From the NCBI GenBank assembly GCA_009885845.1, contig VFJW01000007.1:36515-100514 (forward strand): a DNA stretch of 64,000 nucleotides. Reading direction: 5' to 3'. The stretch comes from Geobacter sp. GTDB taxonomy: Bacteria > Desulfobacterota > Desulfuromonadia > Geobacterales > Pseudopelobacteraceae. The notes below the pieces were generated by a model. That model was not told the DNA's origin and did no database searches. It worked only from the letters and a program-made list of their open reading frames with translations. Position 1 is the first letter of the stretch, and each line of letters begins with the position of its first letter. The position numbers and the translations under genes are program-made. Shown here piece after piece: positions 46,612 through 55,669 of the stretch.

Positions 46612-49107
46612 ATGCGCTACCTGAACACGACTTCACATATTTTTTTATTGCTGATATTCGGTCTTATTTCTGCCTGTGCCTCTCCGGCTGCCAAATCTTT
46701 CAATGCTGCAGAAAAACTTGAGTCAGAGGGCAAATTTGAAGAGGCAATGTACAGTTATGCCGATTCTTTTAAAAGCGATCCGACGGTTAATGAACCTCGA
46801 ATCCGTTTTCTGAAAAATCGCGTGAAAGCGGCTGATCAGAGGTTCAAGCAGGGGATGGAACTGGCGGCACAGGGGAATCATATTGCTGCGCTGCCGGAGT
46901 TTCAGGCTGCACAGGGTATAGATCCAACCCAGGATCGTTTCAGGCAGCAGGTGGAGATTTCGACCAGATTCAAAGATGCGCAACTGGCGTTTCAGGAGGG
47001 GAGTGTTTTTGAAAAAGGGAACAAGCTGAAGGATGCCCATCGGCAATACATCAGAGCGGCAGAACTGTTTCCAAAAAATACGGAGTATCAGGAAGCACTT
47101 AGTCGAATCACGCTACTGCGCAAGAGTAAACTGGAAGGGTTTGAACTTCGCATGAAGTCCGGCAAACCGATTACCCTTAAATTCAAGGAAGCCAAGATGA
47201 AGGATGTTTTTACTATCCTGACGCAGCTTTCGGGGATTAACTTTATTTTTGATGAAGGCATCAAGGACACTCCGGTTTCCATTTTTCTTGAAAATGCCAC
47301 GTTTCAGCAGGCACTTGACCTGCTCACCAACATGAACAAACTCAGTACGAAAAATCTCAATGAATCGACTGTGCTGATTTTCCAGAATTCACCGGATAAG
47401 AGCAAGCAGTATGAAGATATGGTTCTGCGCACGTTTCACCTCAACTATATGGACGCAAAAAAAGCCATCAACCTGATCCGTACCATGATTCAGGTACGCA
47501 AAGCGTATGTGAATGAGGATTCAAACTCGATAGTTATCCGTGATACGGAAGATGTTGTTGCAGTTGTGGAGAAAATTCTTGATGCCAATGATATGCCTGA
47601 AGCTGAAGTGGTTCTGGATGTTGAAGTAATGGAAGTCACCGACAATAACTTTGAAAATATCGGGCTGCTGCTGAGTGATAATAAAGTTCAGCTGGGAGCA
47701 TACAATTCAGCAGGTCAGCCTTTTGCGTCATCGTTGACGGCGGCAACGACAACTCCTGCTACAGGTACTGCCACTACAACAACTACTCCTGCTCTGATAA
47801 ATAATCTTGTAAAGGCTTTCACCTCGAAGGGTTTTAGCGGCTTTTTGACCGTACCCTCCGCCACGTTTAATTTGGCTAAAACTCTTGCTAATGGTGAAGT
47901 GCTGTCAAATCCGAAGATCAGGGTAAAAAACAAGGAAAAAGCCAAATTTAATGTCGGGACACGGGTGCCGATTACTACAACTACGTTCACTGGCACGTCA
48001 TCACAGGTCAACGTTCAGTATGTTGACGTCGGTGTCAAAGTCAACGCTGAACCGACCATACTGCTTAATAACGAAATCTCCATAAAACTTAGTCTTGAAG
48101 TCAGTTCGATTCTGACCAAAGATAAAGTAGGTTCGGACGGTTTAACGACCGTTGTAACCATCGGCACACGGAATATTGACACCGTACTCAGTCTGAAGGA
48201 CGGTGAAACAAGCGTTATCGGCGGGCTGATACAAAGGTCAAACAGTGACAGCAAAACAAAACTTGTGCTGTTAAGTGACATACCGGTCCTCGGGTCGCTG
48301 TTCACCAATTCGAATGTATCCAAAGATAAAACCGAGCTGATTCTGGCGATAACCCCCCGGCTGGTGAGGGGAATTCCGGTGCCGCTCCCCGGCCTTGCTT
48401 CGTTTGGATCAGGTAAGGAGGATCATCCATCCCTTGTCCGGCCGATGTCCTCATTTGATCTTGAGCCGGTATTCGAAGGAGATGCCTCACCTAAAGGAGT
48501 TGAAAAGAAAACAGCTGCTCCCGTTGCGGTTAAAAAAACAATTCCTGTCGTTCCCGGAGCGCCGCCGACGGTTGTTCAGGCGGTACCCTCAACTCAGCCA
48601 GTGCCGCAAGTTCTGCCGCAATCAGTTCCTGTATCTGCTGATAAACAGACTCCTGCACCTTCTGCCGCTCTCATTACTACCCCTGCTCCGGTTCAGCGCA
48701 GCCTTCTGCAGATTGTCGCCCCTGCTTCGACCACTGTTGGTCAGCAGTTTTCTCTGGATATAAAGATCAGCGATGTTACGGATCTTGCCAAAGCCCCGTT
48801 TGTTCTTACCTACGATCCTGTTTTTGTCGATTTTGTGGCGATGTCTGAAGGGCCACTTATGAAAAAGGACGGCAAAACAACGACGTTCAGCAGCACGACA
48901 GATGCTGCCTCAGGTACGGTGACGGTTTCACTACTGCGGGCACCCGGAAACAGTGGCGTATCGGGCGGCGGTGTCCTGGCAGTGGCATCTTTCCGTGCAA
49001 AGAATCAGGGCCCGGCAAGTTTTGCCTTTAGAAATACCGCTTTTACAACGTCATACGGCACGGTTCTGAACATTCTCCCTTTCAGTACGGCGGTGGATAT
49101 TCGTTGA
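46612..49107 (+). CDS. gspD: Secretin lipoprotein with C-terminal cohesin-like domain
   Basis: The 831-residue outer-membrane channel protein has a lipobox LISAC (Cys22), TPR-like repeats (about 28-170), secretin N-domains starting TLKFKEAKMKDVFTIL, and the secretin core (about 410-590) with VPITTTTF and GGLIQRS. A proline-rich linker (about 620-695) leads to a cohesin-like domain at about 696-831 (LQIVAPASTTVGQQFSLDI, FVLTYDPVFVDF, GGVLAVASFRAK). Cohesin folds bind dockerin modules, and a dockerin-like loop occurs in the protein at 55670. Length exceeds usual secretins because of this domain. Confidence 0.9.
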   Translation: MRYLNTTSHIFLLLIFGLISACASPAAKSFNAAEKLESEGKFEEAMYSYADSFKSDPTVNEPRIRFLKNRVKAADQRFKQGMELAAQGNHIAALPEFQAAQGIDPTQDRFRQQVEISTRFKDAQLAFQEGSVFEKGNKLKDAHRQYIRAAELFPKNTEYQEALSRITLLRKSKLEGFELRMKSGKPITLKFKEAKMKDVFTILTQLSGINFIFDEGIKDTPVSIFLENATFQQALDLLTNMNKLSTKNLNESTVLIFQNSPDKSKQYEDMVLRTFHLNYMDAKKAINLIRTMIQVRKAYVNEDSNSIVIRDTEDVVAVVEKILDANDMPEAEVVLDVEVMEVTDNNFENIGLLLSDNKVQLGAYNSAGQPFASSLTAATTTPATGTATTTTTPALINNLVKAFTSKGFSGFLTVPSATFNLAKTLANGEVLSNPKIRVKNKEKAKFNVGTRVPITTTTFTGTSSQVNVQYVDVGVKVNAEPTILLNNEISIKLSLEVSSILTKDKVGSDGLTTVVTIGTRNIDTVLSLKDGETSVIGGLIQRSNSDSKTKLVLLSDIPVLGSLFTNSNVSKDKTELILAITPRLVRGIPVPLPGLASFGSGKEDHPSLVRPMSSFDLEPVFEGDASPKGVEKKTAAPVAVKKTIPVVPGAPPTVVQAVPSTQPVPQVLPQSVPVSADKQTPAPSAALITTPAPVQRSLLQIVAPASTTVGQQFSLDIKISDVTDLAKAPFVLTYDPVFVDFVAMSEGPLMKKDGKTTTFSSTTDAASGTVTVSLLRAPGNSGVSGGGVLAVASFRAKNQGPASFAFRNTAFTTSYGTVLNILPFSTAVDIR

Positions 49108-49835
49108 TGAAGATCCTCACGAATCAAAATGGTTTTACTTACATTTTGGCTCTTACGCTTGTGATGATCATGGGAATCATGCTCGGCATGGTGGGGCAGT
49201 CCTGGAAGACAATCAAGCAGCGGGAGCAGGAGAAAGAGCTGCTTTTCAGAGGAAGCCAGATCAAGGAAGCTATAGAGAACTGGAACAATCCGAATTATCC
49301 TAAACCAGGCAGTAAGCCTCGGCATCCGATAATGGATTTAAAAGATTTGCTGCAGGATCCATATTCACTTACGAAGATTAAATTTTTACCCCAGAATTAT
49401 GCCGATGTGGTTGATGAAAAAAACCAGAAATGTGCCCCTGATTGTGCAAAGTTAAAGATATATCAGGATCCAATGACTGGAAAGGAGTGGACAATTATCA
49501 GAGGCACTAATGTAAATGGGGTAGTCACGGTGAATCCCGCGAGTCAAGGCGGCATAATCGGTGTTGCCAGTAAAAGTGATGAAAACCCGTTTAGGACTGA
49601 CTTCAAAGACACCGCACTTGAAAACATGGGCTCAACCAGTGTTGCGCCAACCATAGGCGGCACCATGAGAATGGGTAACGTTCCGCAAGCTGTCGGTGGC
49701 GCGACTCCGGGCGGACCTTCAACATCGCCCTCTAATTTAGGTAGTCAAATGACCAAATATAGTCAGTGGCAATTTATCGCAGACAAAAAAAATGATCATT
49801 CAAAGATTTATAGGGCATATCATGAAGGCTGGTAA
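49104..49835 (+). CDS. Atypical pseudopilin, minor, without Glu5
   Basis: The 243-residue protein has a short leader ending NQNG followed by FTYILALTLVMIMGIMLG, a class III-type signal. The residue at position 5 after the cleavage site is Ile/Leu instead of Glu, as in GspK-like minor pseudopilins. The rest has a Gly/Pro-rich tail with GGATPGGPST. It overlaps the secretin gene by 4 bases. In G. sulfurreducens the corresponding cluster contains the pseudopilin OxpG; I cannot say which one matches. Confidence 0.72.
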   Translation: MMKILTNQNGFTYILALTLVMIMGIMLGMVGQSWKTIKQREQEKELLFRGSQIKEAIENWNNPNYPKPGSKPRHPIMDLKDLLQDPYSLTKIKFLPQNYADVVDEKNQKCAPDCAKLKIYQDPMTGKEWTIIRGTNVNGVVTVNPASQGGIIGVASKSDENPFRTDFKDTALENMGSTSVAPTIGGTMRMGNVPQAVGGATPGGPSTSPSNLGSQMTKYSQWQFIADKKNDHSKIYRAYHEGW

Positions 49836-49888
49836 GGCTGTTTCTTTGTTCAGGGCAGCGTCAACTTATGAGCAAAAGGAGAAACATT

Positions 49889-50131
49889 ATGGCGCAGTGG
49901 AATGAGTATATTCACTCAGACCCCGCAGTACTTCTTGGAAAGCCCGTGATCAAAGGGACGCGGATTTCAGTTTCTTTTATTCTCGATTTGTATGCTGAAG
50001 GCTGGACGGAATCAATGATTCTTGAAAATTACCCTCATCTCACTAAGATGTCGTTGAGAGCGGTACTTTTGTTTACTGCCGAGTGTATGAAACAGGAAAA
50101 CCTGTATCCTCCATATCGTGATGCCGCATGA
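49889..50131 (+). CDS. DUF433 antitoxin-like protein
   Basis: The 80-residue protein has the DUF433 pattern: PVIKGTRISVSFILDLYAEG and the helix-turn-helix-like end LTKMSLRAVLLFTAE. Such proteins are commonly encoded before PIN-like DUF5615 proteins as predicted antitoxins. AAAGGAG lies 7 bases before the ATG at 49889 (49868 is an alternative in-frame ATG). The pair stands between two pseudopilin genes. Confidence 0.83.
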   Translation: MAQWNEYIHSDPAVLLGKPVIKGTRISVSFILDLYAEGWTESMILENYPHLTKMSLRAVLLFTAECMKQENLYPPYRDAA

Positions 50132-50484
50132 AACCTGTTTTTCTTGCGAATGAAAACTACCCTCGAAGCAGTGTATTTGTTTTAAAAAATGCGGGATTTG
50201 CCGTTGAGAGTATTGCAGAGATGTCACCTGGGATTGCTGACAGTGAAGTGCTTGCACTCGCCTGTAACAAAAGTATGGTTATTTTGACATTTGACCGGGA
50301 TTACGGTGAACTGCTTTTTAAATACCGGCAGTCAAGGCCTGCCGGGGTTGTTTATTTTAGAACTGGCCTTGAAACCCCGGAGCAGAGTGGTTTAATACTA
50401 CTGGCACATATGCAAAGAGATCTCACGATTGTCGGTTTTTTTACTGTGATTGACCAACATGGTGTCAGGCAGCGACCATTATAA
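50128..50484 (+). CDS. DUF5615 PIN-like protein (candidate toxin)
   Basis: The 118-residue protein has the Mut7-C/PIN-like layout: FLANENYPRSSVFVLKNAGF, SDSEVLALACNKSM-like helix (IADSEVLALACN) and ILTFDRDYGEL with the acidic Asp-Arg-Asp, as in DUF5615 proteins next to DUF433. In some systems they are RNases. It overlaps the DUF433 gene by ATGA. The typical first acidic residue is Asn (ANENYP) in place of the usual D-x-N/D, which may reduce activity. Confidence 0.8.
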   Translation: MKPVFLANENYPRSSVFVLKNAGFAVESIAEMSPGIADSEVLALACNKSMVILTFDRDYGELLFKYRQSRPAGVVYFRTGLETPEQSGLILLAHMQRDLTIVGFFTVIDQHGVRQRPL

Positions 50485-50500
50485 TCAAGTACGAGATGAT

Positions 50501-50989
50501 ATGTTTCGCTATGTAAGAACAGACAAAGGGCTATCGCTCATCGAATTGATTGTGACAATTACTATTCTGGGTATTCTTGCCGCAGGAGTAATGCCATTAA
50601 TAAGAAATACTGCAGTAAGATCAAAGGAAATTGAATTGCGGAGGAACCTTCGCATTATTCGCATTGCTATTGATGACTGCAAAAAAATATATGACAAGGT
50701 TCCCAACAACGTAAGCCCGGGAAATGGATTTCCTAAAAACCTTCAGGAATTGGTTGACGGAATTGATAATCCAGATAAGGCTAATCCGGGCAAAGTCAAA
50801 TTATTGCGTCGAAAAGTTTTGAACCCGTTGGACCCGAAGAGTTTGGAGGACGAAAAAAAATGGGGTTGGGAACTGCGGTGCTACAAAGATGAACCAGGCT
50901 CTTCAACCTGGTGTGGTGACGATGTCTATGATGTATATGCCCCGCAAGATGGGATAGCCTTAGATGGTACTAAGTATAAAGAATGGTAA
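50501..50989 (+). CDS. Pseudopilin (GspH/GspI-like or major-like)
   Basis: The 162-residue protein has the prepilin peptidase site KG-LSLIELIVTITILGILAAG with Glu5 in place and a typical hydrophobic helix. It contains two cysteines in a loop and the C-terminal calcium-loop-like DVYDVYAPQDG segment seen in GspG-type pseudopilins. The frame is open upstream to 50450 but the ATG at 50501 gives a normal 9-residue leader. The next pseudopilin follows. Confidence 0.82.
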   Translation: MFRYVRTDKGLSLIELIVTITILGILAAGVMPLIRNTAVRSKEIELRRNLRIIRIAIDDCKKIYDKVPNNVSPGNGFPKNLQELVDGIDNPDKANPGKVKLLRRKVLNPLDPKSLEDEKKWGWELRCYKDEPGSSTWCGDDVYDVYAPQDGIALDGTKYKEW

Positions 50990-51023
50990 AAATGTGAAAT
51001 CACTCAAAGCAAATTACATCAAA

Positions 51024-51443
51024 ATGACCACCAGAAAACTTCACCGCAACCGTGATTGTGGTGGTTTTACGTTGATTGAACTGATGATTGTTGTTTCGAT
51101 CATCGGAATACTGGCCGCTATCGCCGTGCCGAACTACCAGTGGGGTATCATAAAAGCGCGTGAAGCGGTTTTGAGGGAAAATCTGTATAATTTCAGATCA
51201 GTTATTGATCAATTTAATGCGGATCAGGGTAAATATCCGGATTCGCTCGATGAACTGAAGGAGAAGAAGTATCTTCGGGAGATTCCTAAAGATCCATTTA
51301 CCGGTAGCAGTACAACCTGGGTGTTTGTCCCTTCAGCACAACAGGGTTCGGGACCCAGTACCGCGGCAACCGGGCCTCCTGCAGATGTGCATAGTGGTTC
51401 CGATCGTATCGGTTCTGATGGGACAGCCTACAATGTGTGGTGA
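51024..51443 (+). CDS. gspG: Major pseudopilin, GspG-like
   Basis: The 139-residue protein has a 14-residue basic leader and the cleavage site GG-FTLIELMIVVSIIGILAAIAVPNY, the classic GspG/PilA signature. The C-terminal SDRIGSDGTAYNVW resembles the GspG calcium-binding end. In-frame upstream starts at 50994 (GTG) and 50964 exist; none has a good ribosome site, so the start is uncertain. It closes the pseudopilin group and is 3 bases from ftsE. Confidence 0.82.
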   Translation: MTTRKLHRNRDCGGFTLIELMIVVSIIGILAAIAVPNYQWGIIKAREAVLRENLYNFRSVIDQFNADQGKYPDSLDELKEKKYLREIPKDPFTGSSTTWVFVPSAQQGSGPSTAATGPPADVHSGSDRIGSDGTAYNVW

Positions 51444-51446
51444 TAT

Positions 51447-52139
51447 ATGATTCAACTTCATAACGTGACGCTGGCCTATCAACAGGACGCTTCGGCACTG
51501 AATAATATCAACCTCAAAATCGGCAAAGGGGAGTTTGTTTTTCTGACCGGGCCGTCGGGTGCGGGAAAAACGTCACTGTTGCGCCTTCTGTATGGCGCAC
51601 TTACTCCAAATCGCGGGCAGGTTCTGATCGATGGACAGAATATTACCCGCATGGCGCCATCCCAGATTTCCCTCCTGCGTCGTTCAATCGGAGTTGTTTT
51701 TCAGGACTTCAAGCTGCTGCAGAATCGTACTGTTTTTGAAAATGTTGCCATAACGCTGGAAGTTCTGGGATGGGGCAGGGCGGATATCGGCAAGAAAACC
51801 ATGCACATTCTTAAACAGATGGGGATTGAGTCAAAATATAATCTTGTTACCCAACGCCTTTCCGGAGGAGAACAGCAGCGTGTGGCTTTGGCCCGGGCTC
51901 TGGTGAACGATCCGAAAATCCTGCTGGCGGACGAGCCGACCGGAAATCTTGACGATGCCAACAAGAACCAGATTCTCACCATATTCAAAGAGGCAAATAT
52001 TCGTGGTACAACTGTGGTGGTAGCGACTCATGATCGCCGACTGATCGAACAGAGTCACAAGCGACTCGTAACGTTAATTAAAGGGGAAGTCGTTGAACAA
52101 GTGGAAAAAGAAACAGCCGGCGACGATAAAATCCTTTAA
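51447..52139 (+). CDS. ftsE: Cell division ABC-type ATPase FtsE
   Basis: The 230-residue ATPase has Walker [10 protein letters not shown] (about 34-42), the FtsE-typical [16 protein letters not shown] after the Q-loop, the signature [15 protein letters not shown] and Walker [13 protein letters not shown]. With FtsX it relays a signal across the membrane to peptidoglycan hydrolases. The ftsX start lies within its last 47 bases, and the downstream EnvC-like gene completes the set. Confidence 0.93.
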   Translation: MIQLHNVTLAYQQDASALNNINLKIGKGEFVFLTGPSGAGKTSLLRLLYGALTPNRGQVLIDGQNITRMAPSQISLLRRSIGVVFQDFKLLQNRTVFENVAITLEVLGWGRADIGKKTMHILKQMGIESKYNLVTQRLSGGEQQRVALARALVNDPKILLADEPTGNLDDANKNQILTIFKEANIRGTTVVVATHDRRLIEQSHKRLVTLIKGEVVEQVEKETAGDDKIL

Positions 52140-53061
52140 GCGTCCGACGCTTTCAGGTGACGGTTTTGGCGGGAGAGCAGGTTTTTTTCTTTTCCGGGCG
52201 CTCACCAATATCCGTCAGAACGTTTTCGTCAATGTGGTGACAATAGGGACGATCACGCTTGCGCTGCTGATTGTTTCCCTGTTTCTGCTTGTTTTTGTGA
52301 ATCTTGAAAATGCCGCTGAAAACTGGAGTGAACGGGTTCAGGTAACCGTCTATTTTGACAAGGAATTAGCACCCCAGGACCGGAGTATTTTACGTGAAAA
52401 AATTACTGCACTTTCCGGGGTATCGCGCGTCAGTTATGTGACTCGCGATGAGGCCCTAAAAAGGTTCAAGAGCCGATTACGCGGTCAGGACACCCTACTG
52501 GAGGGGGTGCGGGCAGAGGTACTTCCAACGTCTTTCGAGATATCGCTGAAACGTTCCCATAGGGAGACGGCTTCAGTTGAAAACTTTGTCACCGACCTTA
52601 AGCGTATTCCCGGCATTACCGAGGTACAATACGGTGAGGAATGGGTACGCCGCTTTAATTCTTTTCTGAACTTCATGCGTCTGCTCGGCGCTCTGCTGGG
52701 TGGTTTTCTGGTGATAGCCGTGATCTTTATCGTATCTAATACGATCAAACTCACCATTTACTCACGTCGTGATGAACTTGAAGTCATGTCACTGGTCGGG
52801 GCTACCAGTTTTTTCATCAAGGCTCCGTTTCTTCTGGAGGGTTTGATACAGGGGATTGTCGGCTCCTCGCTTTCCATCGTATTGCTGTTTGGTTTGTATG
52901 AAGCGTTTCTCCACAATGCCGGTGGTTTTATTACCTTTAATCCCGTTACTTCCGGGCTGAATTTCCTCCCTCTTGAATATGTCGGAGGTATTCTGTTTGC
53001 CGGTGCACTGCTCGGGTTCATTGGAAGTCTTACTTCACTTAAACGCTTTATCAGTGCTTGA
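52093..53061 (+). CDS. ftsX: Cell division permease-like FtsX
   Basis: The 322-residue membrane protein has four helices (about 52-74, 195-218, 248-266, 290-312), a large periplasmic loop (about 75-180, with VQVTVYFDKELAPQDR) and the FtsX C-terminal helix bundle. The start is a TTG at 52093 overlapping ftsE; the N-terminal 25 residues are weakly supported. FtsX recruits the EnvC-type activator encoded next. Confidence 0.92.
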   Translation: MNKWKKKQPATIKSFKRPTLSGDGFGGRAGFFLFRALTNIRQNVFVNVVTIGTITLALLIVSLFLLVFVNLENAAENWSERVQVTVYFDKELAPQDRSILREKITALSGVSRVSYVTRDEALKRFKSRLRGQDTLLEGVRAEVLPTSFEISLKRSHRETASVENFVTDLKRIPGITEVQYGEEWVRRFNSFLNFMRLLGALLGGFLVIAVIFIVSNTIKLTIYSRRDELEVMSLVGATSFFIKAPFLLEGLIQGIVGSSLSIVLLFGLYEAFLHNAGGFITFNPVTSGLNFLPLEYVGGILFAGALLGFIGSLTSLKRFISA

Positions 53062-53064
53062 TTG

Positions 53065-54249
53065 ATGAAGCGAGTTGCAGGTATATCTGTATGGTTGATG
53101 GTGGCAGCATCGGTGGCCTGCGCAGAAAATCCCAAAGATGAACTGAGCGGAGTCAAGCGGGAAATCAAGGTTAAAAAACAGCTTATCACCAAGACCCGCA
53201 AGGTTGAAGCGGTTATTTCTACAGAACTTCGGGAGATCCTGCGTAATCTGGAACAGAAGGAAGCCGATCTAGGTCGCCTGAGTATTGATCTTCGCGGTGT
53301 TGAGTCCAGCCTGGATCGTACTGGCCGTGAAATTCATAAAGTGACCGGAGAGGCAAATCATAAACGACTGGAAATCGAGCGTCGTTTGTCATCATTATAT
53401 AAAGCGGGTGAACTTGGCGCATTGCGGATGTTTTTTTCTGCAGAATCATTTCCGCAACTGGCTGAAAATATTCGCTACATGAAATCGATTCTTGAAAATG
53501 ACAAGCGAATTTTTGTTGAATATAATCAAAAAATTGATCAACTAAAGAGTCTTAAATCAGAACTGGAGCGTGATGCGTTAAAGAAAGAACGTATCATGAC
53601 CGGTATCGAAGAGAAAAAACGTGAGATTGAAAAAGAAAAAAGCAAGAAGGCCGCCTATCTTGGTAAAGTGCGTCAGGATCGCAAAAGCTATGAAGCCTCC
53701 TTGAAGGAGTTACAGGCTAATGCTTCCCGGTTGCAGGCAATGATTACCCGACTTGAAGCATTAAGCCGTCGCAAGCTTTCCTCCCGTCACGAAGCACCGG
53801 GAAGCAAACTGAAGCCGCTTGCCGAGTTGCCACCGGTGCCGGATCGCGGCTTTGCTTCGCAAAAAGGGAGAATGTCTCTTCCGGTTCGGGGAGAGGTCAT
53901 TGAATCATACGGGAAACATAAACACGCAGAATTTAATTCGTTTACCTTCAGTAAAGGGTTATCGATTTCTGCCGTATCCGGAACCGAAATCAAGACAATT
54001 TACGAAGGCACCGTTATTTTTGCAGATTATTTCAAAGGTTTTGGTAATATGATGGTTGTGGATCACGGCGGCGGTTATTTTTCCCTGTATGCCCATGCGT
54101 CCAGACTGACAAAGAAAGTCGGCGCAGAAGTCACCCGACATGAAACTATCGGTACGGTGGGTGATGTTGATTCAAGTAAAGGGAGTATTTTGTATTTTGA
54201 AATCCGCCATCAAGGCAAACCGGTCGATCCTGCCGGATGGGTTCGCTGA
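53065..54249 (+). CDS. envC: EnvC-like murein hydrolase activator (degenerate LytM domain)
   Basis: The 394-residue protein has a signal peptide (to about 20), two long coiled coils (about 25-100 and 150-230) and a C-terminal M23/LytM-like domain (about 270-394). The catalytic motifs are altered: the usual HxxxD is replaced (ISAVSG region) and the final HxH is replaced by LYFEIR, so it should activate amidases, as EnvC does. It begins 4 bases after ftsX. The frame opens with TTG-ATG; I used the ATG. Confidence 0.87.
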   Translation: MKRVAGISVWLMVAASVACAENPKDELSGVKREIKVKKQLITKTRKVEAVISTELREILRNLEQKEADLGRLSIDLRGVESSLDRTGREIHKVTGEANHKRLEIERRLSSLYKAGELGALRMFFSAESFPQLAENIRYMKSILENDKRIFVEYNQKIDQLKSLKSELERDALKKERIMTGIEEKKREIEKEKSKKAAYLGKVRQDRKSYEASLKELQANASRLQAMITRLEALSRRKLSSRHEAPGSKLKPLAELPPVPDRGFASQKGRMSLPVRGEVIESYGKHKHAEFNSFTFSKGLSISAVSGTEIKTIYEGTVIFADYFKGFGNMMVVDHGGGYFSLYAHASRLTKKVGAEVTRHETIGTVGDVDSSKGSILYFEIRHQGKPVDPAGWVR

Positions 54250-54290
54250 AAACGAGCAAGAGTGTTATATTAAATTTGCGGAGGAAACAA

Positions 54291-55664
54291 ATGAGTGTGC
54301 CCGGCAGTAAAAAATCAAAAATAATCACTGGTTTTGCAGTTATTGCAGTTTTACTATCTATCTTTATTCTCAGTTCCCAGCGTCACAGCTCAGCGGAAGC
54401 AAAGGGGAGTGATTACGAATCAATCGAGCTCTTTACAGACGTTATGTCAATTATCAAAAAGAGCTACGTTGAAGAAGTTGACACCAAAAAACTGATATAT
54501 GGCGCTATTAACGGAATGCTTTCGTCGCTCGATCCGCACAGTTCGTTTATGCCTCCCGATACATATAAAGAGATGAAAATTGATACAAAAGGGGCGTTTG
54601 GAGGGTTGGGAATAGAAATTTCCATCAAGGACAGTGTTCTGACAGTCATTTCACCAATTGAGGATACGCCTGCATTCAAAGCCGGAATCAAGCCCGGTGA
54701 CATGATTCTCAAAATAGACGACAAATTCACCAAAGATTTGAATATCAACGATGCTGTCAAGCGTATGCGCGGTGTAAAAGGCACCAAAGTAATCCTGACC
54801 ATTATGCGTGAGGGCTTTGATAAGCCGAAAGAGTTCCCGCTTGTTCGTGACATTATTCAGGTCAGAAGTGTCCGGTTCAGCCTGATGGATGGCGGGTATG
54901 GCTATGTGCGTATTGCTCAGTTTCAGGAAAAGACCGATGATGACCTCGTGAAGGCACTTAGGACTATGAAGGAAGAATTCAAAGGTGAGCTTAAGGGTCT
55001 GGTGCTGGATATGCGTAATGACCCAGGCGGGCTGCTCGATCAGGCTGTCAGGGTTGCCGATCATTTTGTTTCTGAAGGGCAGATGATTGTCTATACTGAA
55101 GGACGTGAAAAAGACTCTAAATCTCAGTTTATCGCCAGGAAAGGAAACAAGGAACCCAACTATCCGATCGTGGTCCTTATTAACGGCGGCAGCGCCAGCG
55201 CGTCGGAGATAGTTGCAGGAGCCTTGCAGGATCATAAACGGGCGATTATTCTTGGAACCCAGAGTTTTGGCAAGGGGTCGGTACAGACCATTATTCCGAT
55301 GTCCGATGATTCCGGACTTCGTTTAACAACGGCCCGTTACTACACACCCAAGGGGCGCTCAATTCAGGCAAAAGGGATAACGCCCGATATCGTGGTCGAA
55401 GCAGTTGAACTGCCTAAATCTACTGCCAAAAAAGATTCCCTGCATCTGCGTGAAAAAGATCTGGAGAACCATTTCGAAACTGAAGACAAAACCGCTGCCG
55501 GTACTGCAAAAAAAGATGAGAAAAAAAGTGACAAGAAAGATGATAAAGCGGAGAAAGTTCCAACTAAACTGGAAGACAATCTGAAAATCGATTATCAGGT
55601 GCTCAGGGCACTCGACCTTCTCAAAGGGTGGGAACTGATTAAATCGATGGGCAATGAAAAGTAA
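54291..55664 (+). CDS. ctpA: C-terminal processing peptidase (S41)
   Basis: The 457-residue protease has an N-terminal membrane anchor (about 12-32), a PDZ domain (about 90-170, GGLGIEISIKDSVLTVISPI), and the catalytic core with GGSASASEI (Ser) and FGKGSVQ (Lys), the Ser-Lys dyad of CtpA. It cuts C-terminal tails of periplasmic proteins, often murein hydrolases. GCGGAGGAAACAA precedes the ATG at 54291; an earlier open frame begins in envC. The C-terminus has a Lys/Asp-rich linker. Confidence 0.93.
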   Translation: MSVPGSKKSKIITGFAVIAVLLSIFILSSQRHSSAEAKGSDYESIELFTDVMSIIKKSYVEEVDTKKLIYGAINGMLSSLDPHSSFMPPDTYKEMKIDTKGAFGGLGIEISIKDSVLTVISPIEDTPAFKAGIKPGDMILKIDDKFTKDLNINDAVKRMRGVKGTKVILTIMREGFDKPKEFPLVRDIIQVRSVRFSLMDGGYGYVRIAQFQEKTDDDLVKALRTMKEEFKGELKGLVLDMRNDPGGLLDQAVRVADHFVSEGQMIVYTEGREKDSKSQFIARKGNKEPNYPIVVLINGGSASASEIVAGALQDHKRAIILGTQSFGKGSVQTIIPMSDDSGLRLTTARYYTPKGRSIQAKGITPDIVVEAVELPKSTAKKDSLHLREKDLENHFETEDKTAAGTAKKDEKKSDKKDDKAEKVPTKLEDNLKIDYQVLRALDLLKGWELIKSMGNEK

Positions 55665-55669
55665 CGAAT

